DNA of 64,000 nucleotides from Desmodesmus armatus (GCA_007449985.2 VIIQ02000846.1:90943-154942); one strand, 5' to 3'; numbered from the stretch's first letter, positions 8,728 through 21,526 are shown. Notes: generated by a model not told the origin, from the sequence alone. Program-made: numbers and translations.

Positions 8728-11700
8728 CTAGCTATGTGCAAGGCCTAGGTATGCCTTGGTATAGTCATACACAGTGAACCCAATAGCTGTGCTGGGCACA
8801 ACCTTCATATAGTTTATGCTGAGGCCCCTGAACATCCCACCCTGTCGCCACAGCCTCAGTGCAATCTGCACCATAGACGGCTCCTCTACTGCTGCTGCCT
8901 GCTGCGGCCCTCCTCTGCTGCTGTGCCTGCGCAGCTGCTGCTGCCATGTGGTATGGCTGCAGGGGGGATGTGGCTGCTGCTGCTTGGCAGCAGTGCCGAA
9001 TGCAGCAGCAGCAGCATGGCGGCTGCTTGGAACGCCCTGCGGAATGCTGCTGCTGCCAGCAGCATGTGGTGGCTGTAAGTGCTGCCCGCTGGTGCTGCAT
9101 GGCTGTATATGCAACCCGCGGGGTGCACCTGCTTCTTGTCGGCAACTGCTGCTGCTGCTGCTAGTGGAACTAAAGCCACGCGCCTGCATACTACTGGTCT
9201 GTGGGCTAGAGCTAGTACTGCTGCTGCTGCTGCCACTGCTGCCGCCTGCACTTGCTTGTGTATTGGCCTTTGCCTGCGCTGCAACCTGCAAGTGTGACAC
9301 CTGCATCTGCCTGCGGATCACATCCTGAAGGCACAGCGCAACAGCAGAAGCAGCAGCACACGGCAGGGACAATCATGTATCAATTGGCACCAAGTAGGGT
9401 GGGCAAGGAAGCCTCCTCGGAATTGCGCAAGTCTGCCACACAAGCAGCCTAGGCATCGCAGCTGTCACCCATCGAGGAACCCAGAAACCTATCACCCCAC
9501 CAGCTGCTGCAGCCCGGTGTGGCAGGATATGAGAAGCAACCATGCATCGGCACAGCTTCTCGAACTATGTGCAGACAAAACACCACTCCACCAACCCTTT
9601 CATACTGCGGCAACACAACTCACCAGTGGGTAGGTCACCGTCTGTGCCACAAGCCCTGCCACACCCCCAAACACCAAAGTGACAGCTATTGGCAGCTTCT
9701 GCGGCCGCTGCTGCTCCTCCTCCTCCTCCTCAACTGCCTGAGCCTGTTCCAGCCCAGTCATAAATTGCGGCGGGGGCGGCAAATGGTGCTCCGGTTGCTG
9801 CTCCTCCTCCGGTTGCTGCTGCTGCTGTTGGAGCCGGAGTGTCTGCAGTTCCTGCTGCTTCTTGTCCTTATCTTGCTGCAGCTGCCAGGTGCGGTACTTG
9901 TTCTTCATGGACTGGTACACGTAGAACTTGAGACCAGCATATGGCAAGATGCCCTGCACATGACAGCAGCAGCAGAACAATGGGCAGCACTTTTGCACTG
10001 ACAGGATGGTCAGCAGTAGGGGGAAAGGTGACGGCATGCTGTTGGGATCACCAGACCTTTGGGGCTAGAGTGTATAGGACAGAATGCCAGCTGGCTGAGC
10101 CTCGTGACAGTCCCTCCACAGTGAGTAAACACACCACTGAGTAGCCTCAGTCTTCTGTACCAGGGTAGTACCTTGGTATGCCTCAAGTGATGATTTGCAC
10201 CATGGCACTTTGCACACCCTGCCTAGCCCTGCACTGCTGGCAGCACAGTCTTGAGGTATATTTCCAAACTGTGTGCAGTTGCTCACCAGCAGCGTTGGTG
10301 CACAGCCCCTGTAGAGTCCTGCCACCCCCTCCTCCGCCATGCTGCCCCGCAGTGTGGCCCAGATGCCGGGGTGCTGCAGCGCCTGCACCTCAGCACCACC
10401 CCCTGCACACACAGCAGAAGCACACAAAGCAGTGAAGATGGCGGTCCTACCAGGAACCTGTAAGAAGTGCTTTGTTCTCAATCTGTGCACTCTGGTTAAC
10501 CCCTCAGAAAACTGTGCATCCCAAAAAGAGCAGCTATGTGTGTGGTGGTCGCACAATTGTCTGTCATGTTTGCGGTGTTCCATTTGCATTGCTGGAGTGT
10601 GGTGCTCCTCATGGAACACACAGCACCGACAGCCCTACAGCCACGCAGCCTGACTTTACCGCACCCCACGCCCTACCTGCTGCCTTAGCAGGTGCCTCTG
10701 TTGCCCACGCCAACCGGGTGCGCACAAGGTCCAGGGGGTAGGTGGCAACAACAGCAATGGCACCTGCAGCCAACAATGCAACACCAGCAGCATCTCACCT
10801 GAGCTCAACAGCAAGGGAGGCATGGCAGGCAGCTGCACACGCTGTTGGTTGCAAGGATGAGAGGCGGGGTACAGAGGGGCACAGAGGGGCCAGAGGGCCC
10901 AGGCGGAATGCGCGCCAGGCTCACAGCAGCGCACTGCCGAAGCCCTCATAGCCGCAGTAGAGCCATGCCTGCCTGCCCTCCTTACACATGCACTGCATGG
11001 TTGCCTGGCTGACATGCACCCTGTCTCTCTGTGCTCACTGAGGCAGCATGCCTGCCCACCTGATGCTGAGCCTGCCACCAGGTCGTATATGGGCAGAGCT
11101 GATGGTGCATCGGGGCCATGGCCCCCCTCAGCACCTGACAGCTGCACAATGAAGCGCCGAATGTACTCGTACGACCCTGCAGGACATGGTGGGCCAGCAC
11201 ACAGGGACACTATCAGTGCCTGAGGGCTGCAGTACTAGTCTGATGCTGCCAGCACTCATGATGTGGGGGTGTTGAGGGGATCTGCACGTATGTTGGGTAC
11301 TATTATAGTAAGAAGGATGCACAGCAAGCGGAGGATGCTGCTGGCTGCGCTCAACCTGGTGGGGATGTTGTGGTGTGGTGGCGGATCACTGCCTGGGTTT
11401 GTCACGGCATGTGACATGCAAGCCACTGCTGCTTGTGCTTCCAACTCAGATGAGTACAAAACATGGAGCAGCAACTGCTGAGCTATCAGAGCAGCTGTTG
11501 TGTCAGGTCTGTCTCACCAAAGTGGATGGCAGCATATGGCACAATGCGCAGCACACTGGCGGTGTTACCCCTGCATTGGAGCAGCACCAGCAAGGGTCAG
11601 GGGGGCACACGTCACTTGCTCGTTGCATTGGTGAGGGACCCACACACCCATGCCTCCCTCCCTCCCCGTCCCCCAACAGCGGTTCAATGAATTGGCAATG

Positions 11701-12272
11701 GCATTTCCTGATGAGTTGGAGTGTGTGTTCCCTGCTGTTCGGTGAGACTGGCTCCTGCTGCTATAACTCACCTGAAGAGCCCTGGCACTCCCTCATTTGT
11801 CCAGATGTGCTGCAGCACGCCAGACACTGTCATCTTGCCACCGCGCGTCTGCAGCAGCACCAAGCAGCCAAGCACCGGCACTGCTTCAGCTGCCATCTAG
11901 CTGAGGCTGCACACGGTAAAAGAAGCCGTCATGCCTGCATGCATATGCTGCAGTAGTAGGTTTGGCCACCGTAGATGCATCATATGACTGCATGGCACCG
12001 GCTGCCTGCTGACCTGAAAAATGATCTTGGTGCGCTCCAGCGGTGCTACACAGGTCTTTGCCAATCCACCGGCGGCCCCGCCTGCCAGCAGCTCCTGCGT
12101 GAGTGGATGCCTGCCTCAGTCTTGTGGGTGTAGGGAGCAAGTGGTATCGTGTGGGAGGGGCAAAGAGTGGGAGAGGGAAGCTCACCCGTGCAAAGACTGG
12201 AAGCTGCTGTAGCCGTGTCTGGACAAGATGATGAACTCCAGTCTTATTACTGCCGTCTTGAGGCATGGACAT
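8728..12272 (-). CDS. Mitochondrial carrier (SLC25) protein, CoA-transporter type
   Basis: Nine exons in transcript order: 12272-12186, 12094-12014, 11848-11772, 11570-11518, 11176-11060, 10763-10677, 10402-10287, 9953-9624 and 9324-8728. Every junction has GT-AG and matching phase, giving 514 aa from ATG at 12272. All three carrier signatures are present: APLERTK (repeat 1), YPLDLVR (repeat 2) and YPLDVIR (repeat 3, split by the last intron). [33 protein letters not shown] and [18 protein letters not shown] match plant CoA carriers (CoAc1/2, SLC25A42 group), so import of CoA or a related adenine nucleotide across the inner mitochondrial membrane is likely. Two additions are unusual: a Gln/Glu/Pro-rich linker of about 60 residues (about 230-291) and a Ser/Gln/Ala-rich insertion of about 130 residues (about 330-462) inside repeat 3. 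Confidence 0.88.
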
Positions 12273-13014
12273 GTTGGTCCACGTTGTTGATATCAGGTCA
12301 GTTGTGCTGCCACCCTCTGCTACTGCTGCAGCTGCTGCATTTTGGCGTGATCAGATGAAGCCGATTCAGGCATCTTGTAGAGAAACAACGTACAGATGAT
12401 ATCTCGAGCGTTGAACAAGCGGCGTGGATCTGTGAACTGACCAGTAGTGTCTGCAAAGATACAGATCTGATCTGTTCAAAGAGCAGATGAAACGGTTGTT
12501 GAACCGACGCTGTAATGAAGTCATGGTCAGTACGCTGTCCATGACGTCCAATTTTACATTGTTTGACCTTGGTGGTTGCTGTTCTGGTTCTGCAGCATTC
12601 ATGGTCCATGACTGTTTCCTTGCACTTGTCAAGTTGGGGCCAGCTAGTATCAACACAGTTGGGGCCTTGTCTTAGCCAACACACAATTACACACTACTCA
12701 ACCTGAGCCTCAGGGCAGCAAGGTGGCTGTGCCCCCACAGTGGAGGCTCCATTGCCCCCTTCCATGGCAAGCAATCAGGGCGCGGGTGGACCCAACACAA
12801 AGCTGTGACAGCTGCAGGTATATGTTAGTGCATCAACATCGAAGGTTGAGTTTCACGCAGTGCCCAACATTATTCGTCAGCACTTTGGCTACCACAGTAC
12901 AACGCACCAAGTCGGGCCAGTACTTTGACCGGACGGGCCAGTGGTGATGAGTTCCCAATTGGCGCTTGCGAGCGCCTGTAACTTGCAAGCACCTTGCTGC
13001 TGTTGCTGCTGCAG

Positions 13015-14200
13015 GAAGCGGCAGTACCAGGCATCGCTGGCCAGCCTTCTGCCAACACCCCCTTGCAGCCAGGCATGACTGGGGAGCTGGTGGAGAGGCT
13101 GCAGGTTGACTTCCAGCGAGCCTACTTTGTCACAGGTGACGAGCTGTAGGGCATTGAGTGGGGTTGGTCAACATGCCCCGGAGCCCGATACATTACATGA
13201 TTGCATTCAGTGTGACCAACTCCGCTCAGCAGTGCATGCAGAGTGTATTTGGTACTCCTCAGCAGAGTCAACTGGCCCACTGTGTCGCGGCCATGGACGT
13301 CTACAGGCGCTACCTGTTGGGGAAAGGTAACCTGTTTGGAGTCCGCCCTGCGCTGCAGCCCTTCGGTTATGTGGCCGTCATGCCATGCCCAGCTTGCTTG
13401 CGGCGCAGGGCCAGCCCATCAACAATGGGCTCAGTAGATGTGTTGGGAGCTGCATTTATGGGGCAGCCCAGGGGTGTCACGAACTGACTCAGCTTGGGAG
13501 TCGCGGTAGGGGTACTGCTTTGCGTGTTAGCTCACAAGGTGTTGTGCTGGCTTTGATGTGTTAGTTGTACAACAGTGTTTCTGCCCTGCTTGAAGGACTG
13601 ACCCATGTGTGTGCGTGCACGGTATGTGTAGATTGCAGATTTACAGCTGAGTCTTGACAGCACGATACTATACTCGGTGTGTGTAGCAGTTGCCATGTCT
13701 GTTTTTTTTTGGGGGGGGCTGGTCTTGTCTGACGTGTCTTTGCAGGTTCCCTCGGTTCAGGTGTGCGTCTTTGGCTTACCCAGTCAATCAAGTGTAGAGA
13801 GTACCGCTTTGCGGTGAAAGTATCTACTTGTAACAACCCCCCCCCCAAATTGTCCTTCACCGCCGTTCATATAACAGCAGCATATAACACAAAATATCAA
13901 GTGCAGACAATGAGGGTGTTATGAGTTGGCACTAGACTGCTGAGCACTACAGCAGCGAGTAAATTAGAACGCTGTGAGCACAGCACCAGGGGGCTTAGTG
14001 GTACAGCACTGCTTCCTGCAGGGAGCTGCGAGTGCATTTGAGTCTGATGTGTGCTGTGCAGGGCTGGACCTGTGCAAGCGTAAGCTGCAGCTGCTGGTGC
14101 CCTTTCTGGTGCAACCCTCAATCACCCTCTACTCCACAGACAGACGGCACAGCGCAAGCCCACCTGAGGCTGACGTACCACCTGAGGCTGAGGTACGACT
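13015..14200 (+). pseudogene. Fragments of a SnoaL/NTF2-like (DUF2358-like) gene
   Basis: Two pieces are recognisable. The first, 13015-13135, follows a TGCTGCTGCAG acceptor, ends at a GT donor in phase 1 and encodes ELVERLQVDFQRAYFVTG. The second, 14062 to about 14150, follows GTGCAG and encodes LDLCKRKLQLLVPFLVQPSITLYST. Together these resemble the N-terminal part of the DUF2358/SnoaL-like family of plants and algae (D-F-x-R-x-Y-F-V-T-G, then G-L-x-L-Y-K-R-N and L-L-V-P-F). The segment that should lie between them (around the conserved D-P-T) was not found. Downstream, the family-like sequence (HLRLTYHLRLRYD) is in a shifted frame and soon stops. It is therefore either a decayed gene or one with indels and missed exons. 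The 5' exons before 13015 are not identified. Confidence 0.35.
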
Positions 14201-14613
14201 AAGTATGTCTGGCCGTGCGCTTCCTTGCAACAAGTCATGCAGCATAGGGGCTTGGTGCAGGGCTGGTAGATGTTCACAAGGTCAGCAATCAGCCTCATGA
14301 TGGCAAGCTGTCTGCCAACCTAGAGCAGTGCTGGATTGCGCGCCGTGTTGCAGCCTTTGAATTGCTGGCACAAGCGTTATGAAACTGCTCACTGTGCTCC
14401 TGCATTGTGTGCAGGCTGGCTGGCAGTTGGTGCATAGACACAACCCCTCAACTCTCAACATATTACGAATATTTCAGCATGTTCAATGCTCAACAGCAGC
14501 AAGGACACAACTGAGCATGTACATCAGACAACAAACAAGTCACCTGACAGCCCATCACCTCATTACCACACAGTATCAAAAAGCCAGCCAAGTTTCCTTT
14601 CCAGGAGATTGGT

Positions 14614-14629
14614 GGTGTCGAAAGACACC
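14614..14629 (-). terminator. Histone mRNA 3' stem-loop (H2A)
   Basis: On the minus strand the sequence is GGTGTC-TTTC-GACACC, a 6-bp stem with 4-nt loop in the standard 16-nt histone format. It lies 94 nt after the H2A stop codon, with a purine-rich GGAAAGGAAA downstream that resembles a histone downstream element. Confidence 0.9.
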
Positions 14630-14723
14630 AGTTTGGGGTGGGTGAGCATCAGCAGCAGTGTTGGCAGCCAGCATGGCAGCGCTGCCAACACTGCTGCGCT
14701 CCAGCACTACAAGAGTGCTGCAT

Positions 14724-15113
14724 TTACTCGGCGTCGGCCTTGCCCTTGCTCTTCTTGGGCAGCAGGGAGCCGTGGATGTTGGGCAGCACACCACCGCTGG
14801 CGATGGTCACGGTGCCCAGCAGCTTGCTCAGCTCCTCGTCGTTCCTGATTGCGAGCTGGATGTGGCGGGGGATGATGCGGTTCTTCTTGTTGTCACGGGC
14901 AGCATTGCCTGCCAGCTCCAGCACCTCAGCGGCGAGGTACTCCAGCACAGCAGCAAGGTACACGGGGGCACCAGCTCCGATACGCTCGGCATAGCGTCCC
15001 TTCTTCAGGTAGCGAGCCAGACGACCCACGGGGAACTGCAGGCCGGCCTTGCTTGAGCGAGACACGGCCTTGCCCTTGGCCTTGCCTGCTGCCTTGCCAC
15101 GTCCGCCAGACAT
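14724..15113 (-). CDS. Histone H2A
   Basis: Intronless, 129 aa, starting [15 protein letters not shown]. The core is canonical: [24 protein letters not shown], the acidic-patch helix [26 protein letters not shown] and the docking region [10 protein letters not shown]. The C-terminal tail is short and lacks the SQEF/Y motif of H2A.X and the H2A.Z signatures, so this is a replication-type core H2A. It is transcribed divergently from H2B across a 268-bp shared promoter and ends in a histone stem-loop rather than a TGTAA signal. The ATG at 15113 is chosen because it gives the canonical N-terminus; the open frame continues upstream into the 5' UTR. Confidence 0.97.
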   Translation of the reverse strand: MSGGRGKAAGKAKGKAVSRSSKAGLQFPVGRLARYLKKGRYAERIGAGAPVYLAAVLEYLAAEVLELAGNAARDNKKNRIIPRHIQLAIRNDEELSKLLGTVTIASGGVLPNIHGSLLPKKSKGKADAE

Positions 15114-15381
15114 GATTGCTTTGTGTTGGTTGTTTAGGGTAGAGGACGGATAGATGGTGAATTGTTGACTAGACGTGTAGTTTCGAGGCGTATTTATAGG
15201 CAGAACGGAAGGCAGGGCGTTGAGCACGATGCCTCAGACTCAACTCTGAGTCTGAGTCCGAGTCGAGGCACGCTGAGTCTTGCTCCACAATCGCGTGTGT
15301 ATAAATCCTCCCTCTGACCTCTCAGTATCAACATCTCTATCGTCACCCTCTGTACGTTCTCATACACAGCAAACAGCTACC
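15114..15381. promoter_or_regulatory. Bidirectional H2A/H2B promoter
   Basis: The 268 bp between the two start codons carry a TATA box for each gene: TATAAATA on the minus strand at 15191-15198 for H2A, and TATAAAT at 15300-15306 for H2B. Between them is a palindrome GACTCAACTCTGAGTC (15237-15252) followed by further GAGTC/GAGTCC copies up to about 15280. Very similar motifs lie in the H3/H4 and H1 upstream regions, suggesting a common S-phase control element. Confidence 0.7.
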
Positions 15382-15747
15382 ATGGCTCCTCCCAAGGCTG
15401 CCGAGAAGGCCCCCGCAAAGGCACCTGCCAAGAAGACCACTGACGCAAAGAAGAAGAAGAAGGTCTCCAAGGCCGAGACCTACAAGATCTACATCTACAA
15501 GGTGCTCAAGCAGGTGCACCCCGACACTGGCATCAGCTCCAAGGCCATGTCCATCATGAACTCCTTCATCAACGACATCTTCGAGAAGATTGCCAGCGAG
15601 GCCTCCCGCCTGGCCAGGTACAACAAGAAGCCCACAATCACCTCCCGCGAGATCCAGACCGCTGTGCGCCTGATCCTGCCCGGAGAGCTGGCCAAGCACG
15701 CCGTGTCTGAGGGCACCAAGGCCGTGACCAAGTTCACCTCTGCCTAA
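15382..15747 (+). CDS. Histone H2B
   Basis: Intronless, 121 aa: a Lys/Ala/Pro-rich N-tail, then [74 protein letters not shown] and the C-terminal [13 protein letters not shown], which contains the Lys ubiquitinated in H2B (AVTKFT). This is the plant/algal type. It starts at the first ATG after the TATA box and a leader of about 80 nt. It is paired head to head with H2A and is followed 77 nt after the stop by a histone stem-loop. Confidence 0.97.
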   Translation: MAPPKAAEKAPAKAPAKKTTDAKKKKKVSKAETYKIYIYKVLKQVHPDTGISSKAMSIMNSFINDIFEKIASEASRLARYNKKPTITSREIQTAVRLILPGELAKHAVSEGTKAVTKFTSA

Positions 15748-15824
15748 GCTGGCAGTGTGGTTGTGCCCTTCCTCCTCCCTCACCAGGGAGGCTGGAGGGG
15801 CCAGCTGCAAACCCTCCCCAAAAT

Positions 15825-15840
15825 GGTGTCTGTCGACACC
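15825..15840 (+). terminator. Histone mRNA 3' stem-loop (H2B)
   Basis: GGTGTC-TGTC-GACACC, a perfect 6-bp stem with 4-nt loop, preceded by CCCAAAAT and followed by CCACCATG and a purine-rich GGAAAGG. The format is the same as at the other histone genes of the cluster. Confidence 0.9.
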
Positions 15841-18657
15841 ACCATGTCCCCTGGAAAGGCTGGCTGGTTGGTTGACTGCCTGTTGGCAGTTGTGTGATCA
15901 ATGACTTCTATGCTGTTGACAGCAGCGGAATGCTGGTGCATTACTTTCGCTCATGAACATTGCCATCGTGATATGCATGACTGGCAGCAACTGGCAGACA
16001 GCCCGTGTTACATCTTGCACCAGGCATGGCAGTGCATGTTTCCCTTGTCTCTCGCAGCAGCTACTGTACATCAGGTCTGCTGACGTCAATGTATTGGATC
16101 AGAGAAGCAGGGCCTGCAGTCTGATGAGATGTGCTCTTGTTGATGTTGTTGGCAGGCGTTCATGACAGCAGTTTGAAAGTATGCAGTTTGCAGTTGCAGT
16201 AGGCCTTTTCTGGTGAAATGAAACGCTGTGCTATGTTTGAGTACCAGCATTTTCTGTGCGCCTTTGCAACTTAAATGCTGTTGTGCCTGCTGTAGCCGTG
16301 GGGGCTGATCACCCATGTGTGTCAGCAACATGCTAGTCGTAGGGCCTTCACAGCTTGATGACAACATGCAGTTTCTGAAAGATAGCTTTGTACCCTGTAG
16401 TGGCCGAGGGACTTGCAGGCTGGCGTTGATTGTGATGCTTGTATGTGTCATCAGTCTCGCACCTCAGGTGCGGCACCACGCAGGATAGGTAGGCAGACAG
16501 CAATGCTGTCACAGCATGTGTGCTGCCACCGCCAGCGACACTCGGGATGGCCACCAAACCAACAATTGCCAACACCCAAAACCCACACCAGTCACACATG
16601 CATTCCTAGGCCATTTGACGGCACATTTGCAGCCACTACTGCAAGCGTGTCAGGCCTCAAGGGCGCAGGCACCGTCAGGGGCGTCCCTGTCAACCCATTC
16701 CTGCGTGTTCCCCATGAAGGGGAACACACTCCCCTTCATGGGGAACACACTCAATGCCGCGCTGTCCTGCGCCCCCTGTCAGCTCTAGCAAGCCACACAG
16801 CAGGCGCGCATGTTGTAAGGCTGGGCGCAACCTGCAGTGTAGAGCTGGGCCTCAGGCCTGCTGCAGTGGTTGGCTGGAGGGTCCCACAGCTGATTGGGTG
16901 GGCTAGAATCGAGGCAAGGGGTTGGCCAAACATGACTCTCAAAGCCTTGCCTGCTTCCAGCTGCCCGGCAGGCTGTCGCATGCTTTATATGTCACCATGG
17001 GCAACAGTGCCATCAACAAGCCATGTCAGCAAACATCCCACAGGCACTGTTGGGATCCAGGAATACTGCTGAGCTAGTGGGCGGGTGGCGGCCAGTTGCT
17101 GTATGCCATACCGCCATGGCCCAACAGCGGCTGCTGTTGCTGAGAGAGGTCAACTGCAGCCAAGGAACTACATCAGAAAACATGCCCTGGCCATGCAAAC
17201 AACACTGCCGCTGCAATTGCCAGGCCAGAAATAAGGAATGCTAGGCATCCCTCATTGGCGTGCCTCGTTGGTGAGGCTCAGCCTCCAGCCCCGGGCAGTC
17301 AGGTAACCTGACTGAGTTGTGGGTGGCCAGCCGGTGGGGTTGCGCCCCCCTTTGACATTTCACCCAAAAATTTCGAAATGCCAGGCTGCTGCAATTGCTG
17401 AGCAGAGATCAAGGCACCTACCCGCCTAGCATTGCATATAACAGCAGTCTGACTTGTGTCCACTATGCATCTGCTGACTGGCAGCAGACAGCAAAGGACT
17501 GGCAGCTGCACATTTCAGGCTGGAAGCAGCCTCGCTGACAGGGAACACAACTCAGCGATGTGTGGACACAACCCCCAGCAAGGGCAGCACACCGTGGCAC
17601 ATGAGGGTGTCGCACGATACGTTCTTAAATGTGCTGCTGTGTGGTGCACATGCATGCAGGCAGACCTCTCTGCAGCAGAGGCAGCTAACTGTCCCAAGTT
17701 CCCAGCTGCAGCTTCAACGTGGGTGGCAAGGAGAAGGTGGTGCTGCTAGACGTACCATAGGTGGGCCAAAAGACGTCGCCAGGGTGGCCTGTACAAACGT
17801 TGTTTGAAAGGCCGGGGGGGGGGGCAGGGCCACAGTGGGTCTGCTGGTTGGCCGGCCCTGCTGGCTGTGTTGCTGTTGAGCACATCACTGACCTTGGCAA
17901 GGTGGTAGGGCATAAAGCTGGTCATGCACTGTTGTTGTGTTGGCTAGGTAAAGCACATGGTAGCTTCACGCTGGCTGCCATGCTTCATGTCACACACATG
18001 CCCTCTGCCGCTGCCTGGTTGGCAGACCACCTCTTGCTTGTTTCATGCAGACAGACCAAACAGACAGTCCCAAAACCAGTGCATACAAACCTCAAAGTAC
18101 AGTGAGCAAAAATTGCCGCTTTGTAGGAGGCAGCAGATAGCAGTGGCAGATTGAGCCAGACGGATCACACCATCAACATGCTGCACACCGGAGAGGCTTG
18201 GAGCAGCATGGATTCTCACTTTCACACGGCAGCCCCCACCCAGCTGTGACATGTGCCCTGTTTCCACCCTCACTGTCACCCTGCTGCCTCTGTCGGCACT
18301 GACACCGATACCACACGCACACCACAACATGCAAACTGTCCGTCTGGTCCATACAAGCATACTTATTCAGAAAAACGATGTGAACATGCAGAATGCTCCA
18401 GGGATGAGGTGCAAGGACATGGTGAACAGTGTATGGTGGTGATTAATGGTAGGGAGGCATGACAAGCGCATGATGGCTGCAATATGCTGCTGCATCATAC
18501 ATCAGTGCATCACATCTGCTGTCACGAGATGCAGCAGCAGACTCATCAGCTCAGCAGATGCGCACAACTGCTGCAACAGGTTGTTGGCAAGCTGATGCAG
18601 GATATCCATAACATATCCAAGATCTTTTGTTCAGGCGTTGCTTTCCAGGGGCATGGT
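15841..18657. other. Spacer between H2B and H3 with no recognised gene
   Basis: About 2.8 kb. It contains an 18-bp perfect hairpin at 16706-16747 (listed separately) and an open frame near 16413-17072 that shows no domain or splice support. I see no RNA gene. Confidence 0.5.
16706..16747. repeat. Perfect 18-bp inverted repeat with 6-nt loop
   Basis: Arms at 16706-16723 (TGTTCCCCATGAAGGGGA) and 16730-16747 are exact reverse complements separated by ACACAC. Each arm is itself near-palindromic (TTCCCC-atgaa-GGGGAA). It lies between the H2B and H3 genes, outside any recognised gene. Confidence 0.85.
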
Positions 18658-18673
18658 GGTGTCGAGAGACACC
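18658..18673 (-). terminator. Histone mRNA 3' stem-loop (H3)
   Basis: On the minus strand: GGTGTC-TCTC-GACACC, about 90 nt after the H3 stop codon, preceded by CCCAAAAT. The purine-rich downstream element reads CTGGAAAGC. Confidence 0.9.
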
Positions 18674-18765
18674 ATTTTGGGTGGGGTGCTGGCCTAGACA
18701 GCAGGCACCACCACTGCTAGGCAGTGGCAGCACCTGCTGCAGGCCAGCAGCAGCTTGGAAGCTGC

Positions 18766-19741
<976 letters not shown>

Positions 19742-19824
19742 GCAGCTGCTGCTGAGCAGCGTGCGTCGACCCTGCTGACTGGGTAACCAGGAGGCCAGGG
19801 CCGGCTGCACACCCCACCCAAAAT

Positions 19825-19840
19825 GGTGTCTTTCGACACC
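19825..19840 (+). terminator. Histone mRNA 3' stem-loop (H4)
   Basis: GGTGTC-TTTC-GACACC, preceded by ACCCAAAAT and followed by CACCATGACCCTTGGAAAGG. The stem is perfect and identical to that of H2A. Confidence 0.92.
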
Positions 19841-21463
19841 ACCATGACCCTTGGAAAGGGAGAGATATTCTAACACCAGTCGCTGCTGCTACCACCACCA
19901 GTGTCTGTTGCCAGCACATGACCTTGCTTTGAAGTTGTGTGCTGTGTGGGAAGGTGTGTTGAGGTACATGTGTCTCCAGTAGTGACAGCCTCCAACTGCA
20001 AGAGGTCCACCACAAACCTAAGGCCAGGGCACGCGCAGCCTATTTTTGCAGCAGGGGAGGGGCTCGATTGCAATACGAGCCTGAATCGTCACGGGGGTGC
20101 GGGTTCATCGGCCCGTCCATAGGGGGAGCAGCAGTACCTAACAACCGCCTAAAACTGGCACGGGGAGGGGTAGAAGCAAACTTGGCGTTCCCTCCCCCCT
20201 GTGGCGGACCCCATTTATGCGTGTGCTGCTGTTGTTGTCATGCCTTGGTTGTTGTGCTGCCTTGATCGGCCTGCTGCAGACAATGCACCACCCCCACACT
20301 GTCAAGGGTGAAATGACCAGGTGTTCTGCTACAAGCAACAAACGTGGATCCAATTTGCAGCTCAGAGAGAGGTTGCTACGTAAAGCAAAGGTTCTGAGAA
20401 TTGCCCATGGGCCTTTGTGTACACAAACGGCACACACTGCACATTCCTGCACAAGCACACTTGTACATGCACTCAAGTTCTCAGCACTGCGCAGCATGCC
20501 CCCACTGTGAATAGGACAAACTCAAACCCCCTTGTGCACCACCCTCTCTGTAGGACAGGAGCAGGAAGTCCGGACACCACTTTGCTGAACTGAGGGGCTG
20601 CTCAAGTACCTGGCAGACACTTGAAAGCCGCAGCCGGTTGAGGCCCTCAAAGCCAACAGCACAGGCACAGCAGCCTCATTGAACTGAGCCCCTGCCCCAC
20701 TCCTGGCCTGGGTTGCTGCAGCCACTCAGCACGCTGCACGCACGGGTCAGCTGTCAACCCTCCTAAATATGCGACCGGAGGGTGTCGGCGAGAACAATGT
20801 GGCAGGTGTGGCTTGCAGCAGCTCAGTCTGGCAGCATCGCGTAGCTACCGTCTGGCATGCGTACATGCAGCTGGGAACATACTTGGTGTGGTGATACACC
20901 ACTGGTGCCTGAGGCACTCAGGCAGCAAGTTTTTTTCATCGGGGTCTGCAACTGCTTCTGCTGCCACAAACTGTGTCATGTTTGATGCGTCAACTATTCA
21001 GCATATGAGTAGCTGAACAGCAACACAGCTGTATTGTCTGCAAGTGCCTTTGCATTGCCCGCCCTCAGGCGTCTCCAACAACGCAGGGGGGTTGGTGCGT
21101 GCATCACTCAGGTTGGGACCTTGTCCCCAATACCTTTCTGTACTGTACAGTGCTGAAGGGTGCATTGCGTCGTTGACTGCGCGCAGCAAAAGATAAGTCA
21201 GCAAGCAGGCTGCCATTGCAGAGTGCACAGCAGCCAAACCATTGCTGCATACACAGGCCAAATTGCAACCTGTGTGTTGGTGCTGTGTTGCAGTGTGCGG
21301 GCATGACGGTGTTGAAGCAATGATGCAGGTACTGCGCTAAAGAGAAGCACTCTAGAGGGGTTGCACTGTCCTGTGTCACGGTGGCATGTGCTCATGCAGG
21401 TTAACAGGGCAAAGCTGCTTGCCAACACAACACCCCCCAACAAGCCTTTCCATTGTGTACGGT
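19841..21463. other. Spacer between H4 and H1 with no recognised gene
   Basis: About 1.6 kb separating the H4 and H1 stem-loops. No exon, RNA gene or repeat that I can support was found on either strand. Confidence 0.5.
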
Positions 21464-21479
21464 GGTGTCAAGAGACACC
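21464..21479 (-). terminator. Histone mRNA 3' stem-loop (H1)
   Basis: On the minus strand: GGTGTC-TCTT-GACACC, 48 nt after the H1 stop, again preceded by CCCAAAAT. The linker histone gene therefore shares the 3' processing signal of the core histone genes. Confidence 0.88.
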
Positions 21480-21526
21480 ATTTTGGGTGGGGTGAGCAGG
21501 GGTCTGCTCCAGCAGTGGTGAGCTGC

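Noticed and set aside
16413..17072. A 219-codon plus-strand open frame in the H2B-H3 spacer
   Set aside because: Composition is not protein-like, it runs through the hairpin at 16706, and no family is recognisable.
20041..20160. Possible tRNA-like sequence (GGTTCATCG region) in the H4-H1 spacer
   Set aside because: No cloverleaf could be drawn with matching acceptor and anticodon stems.
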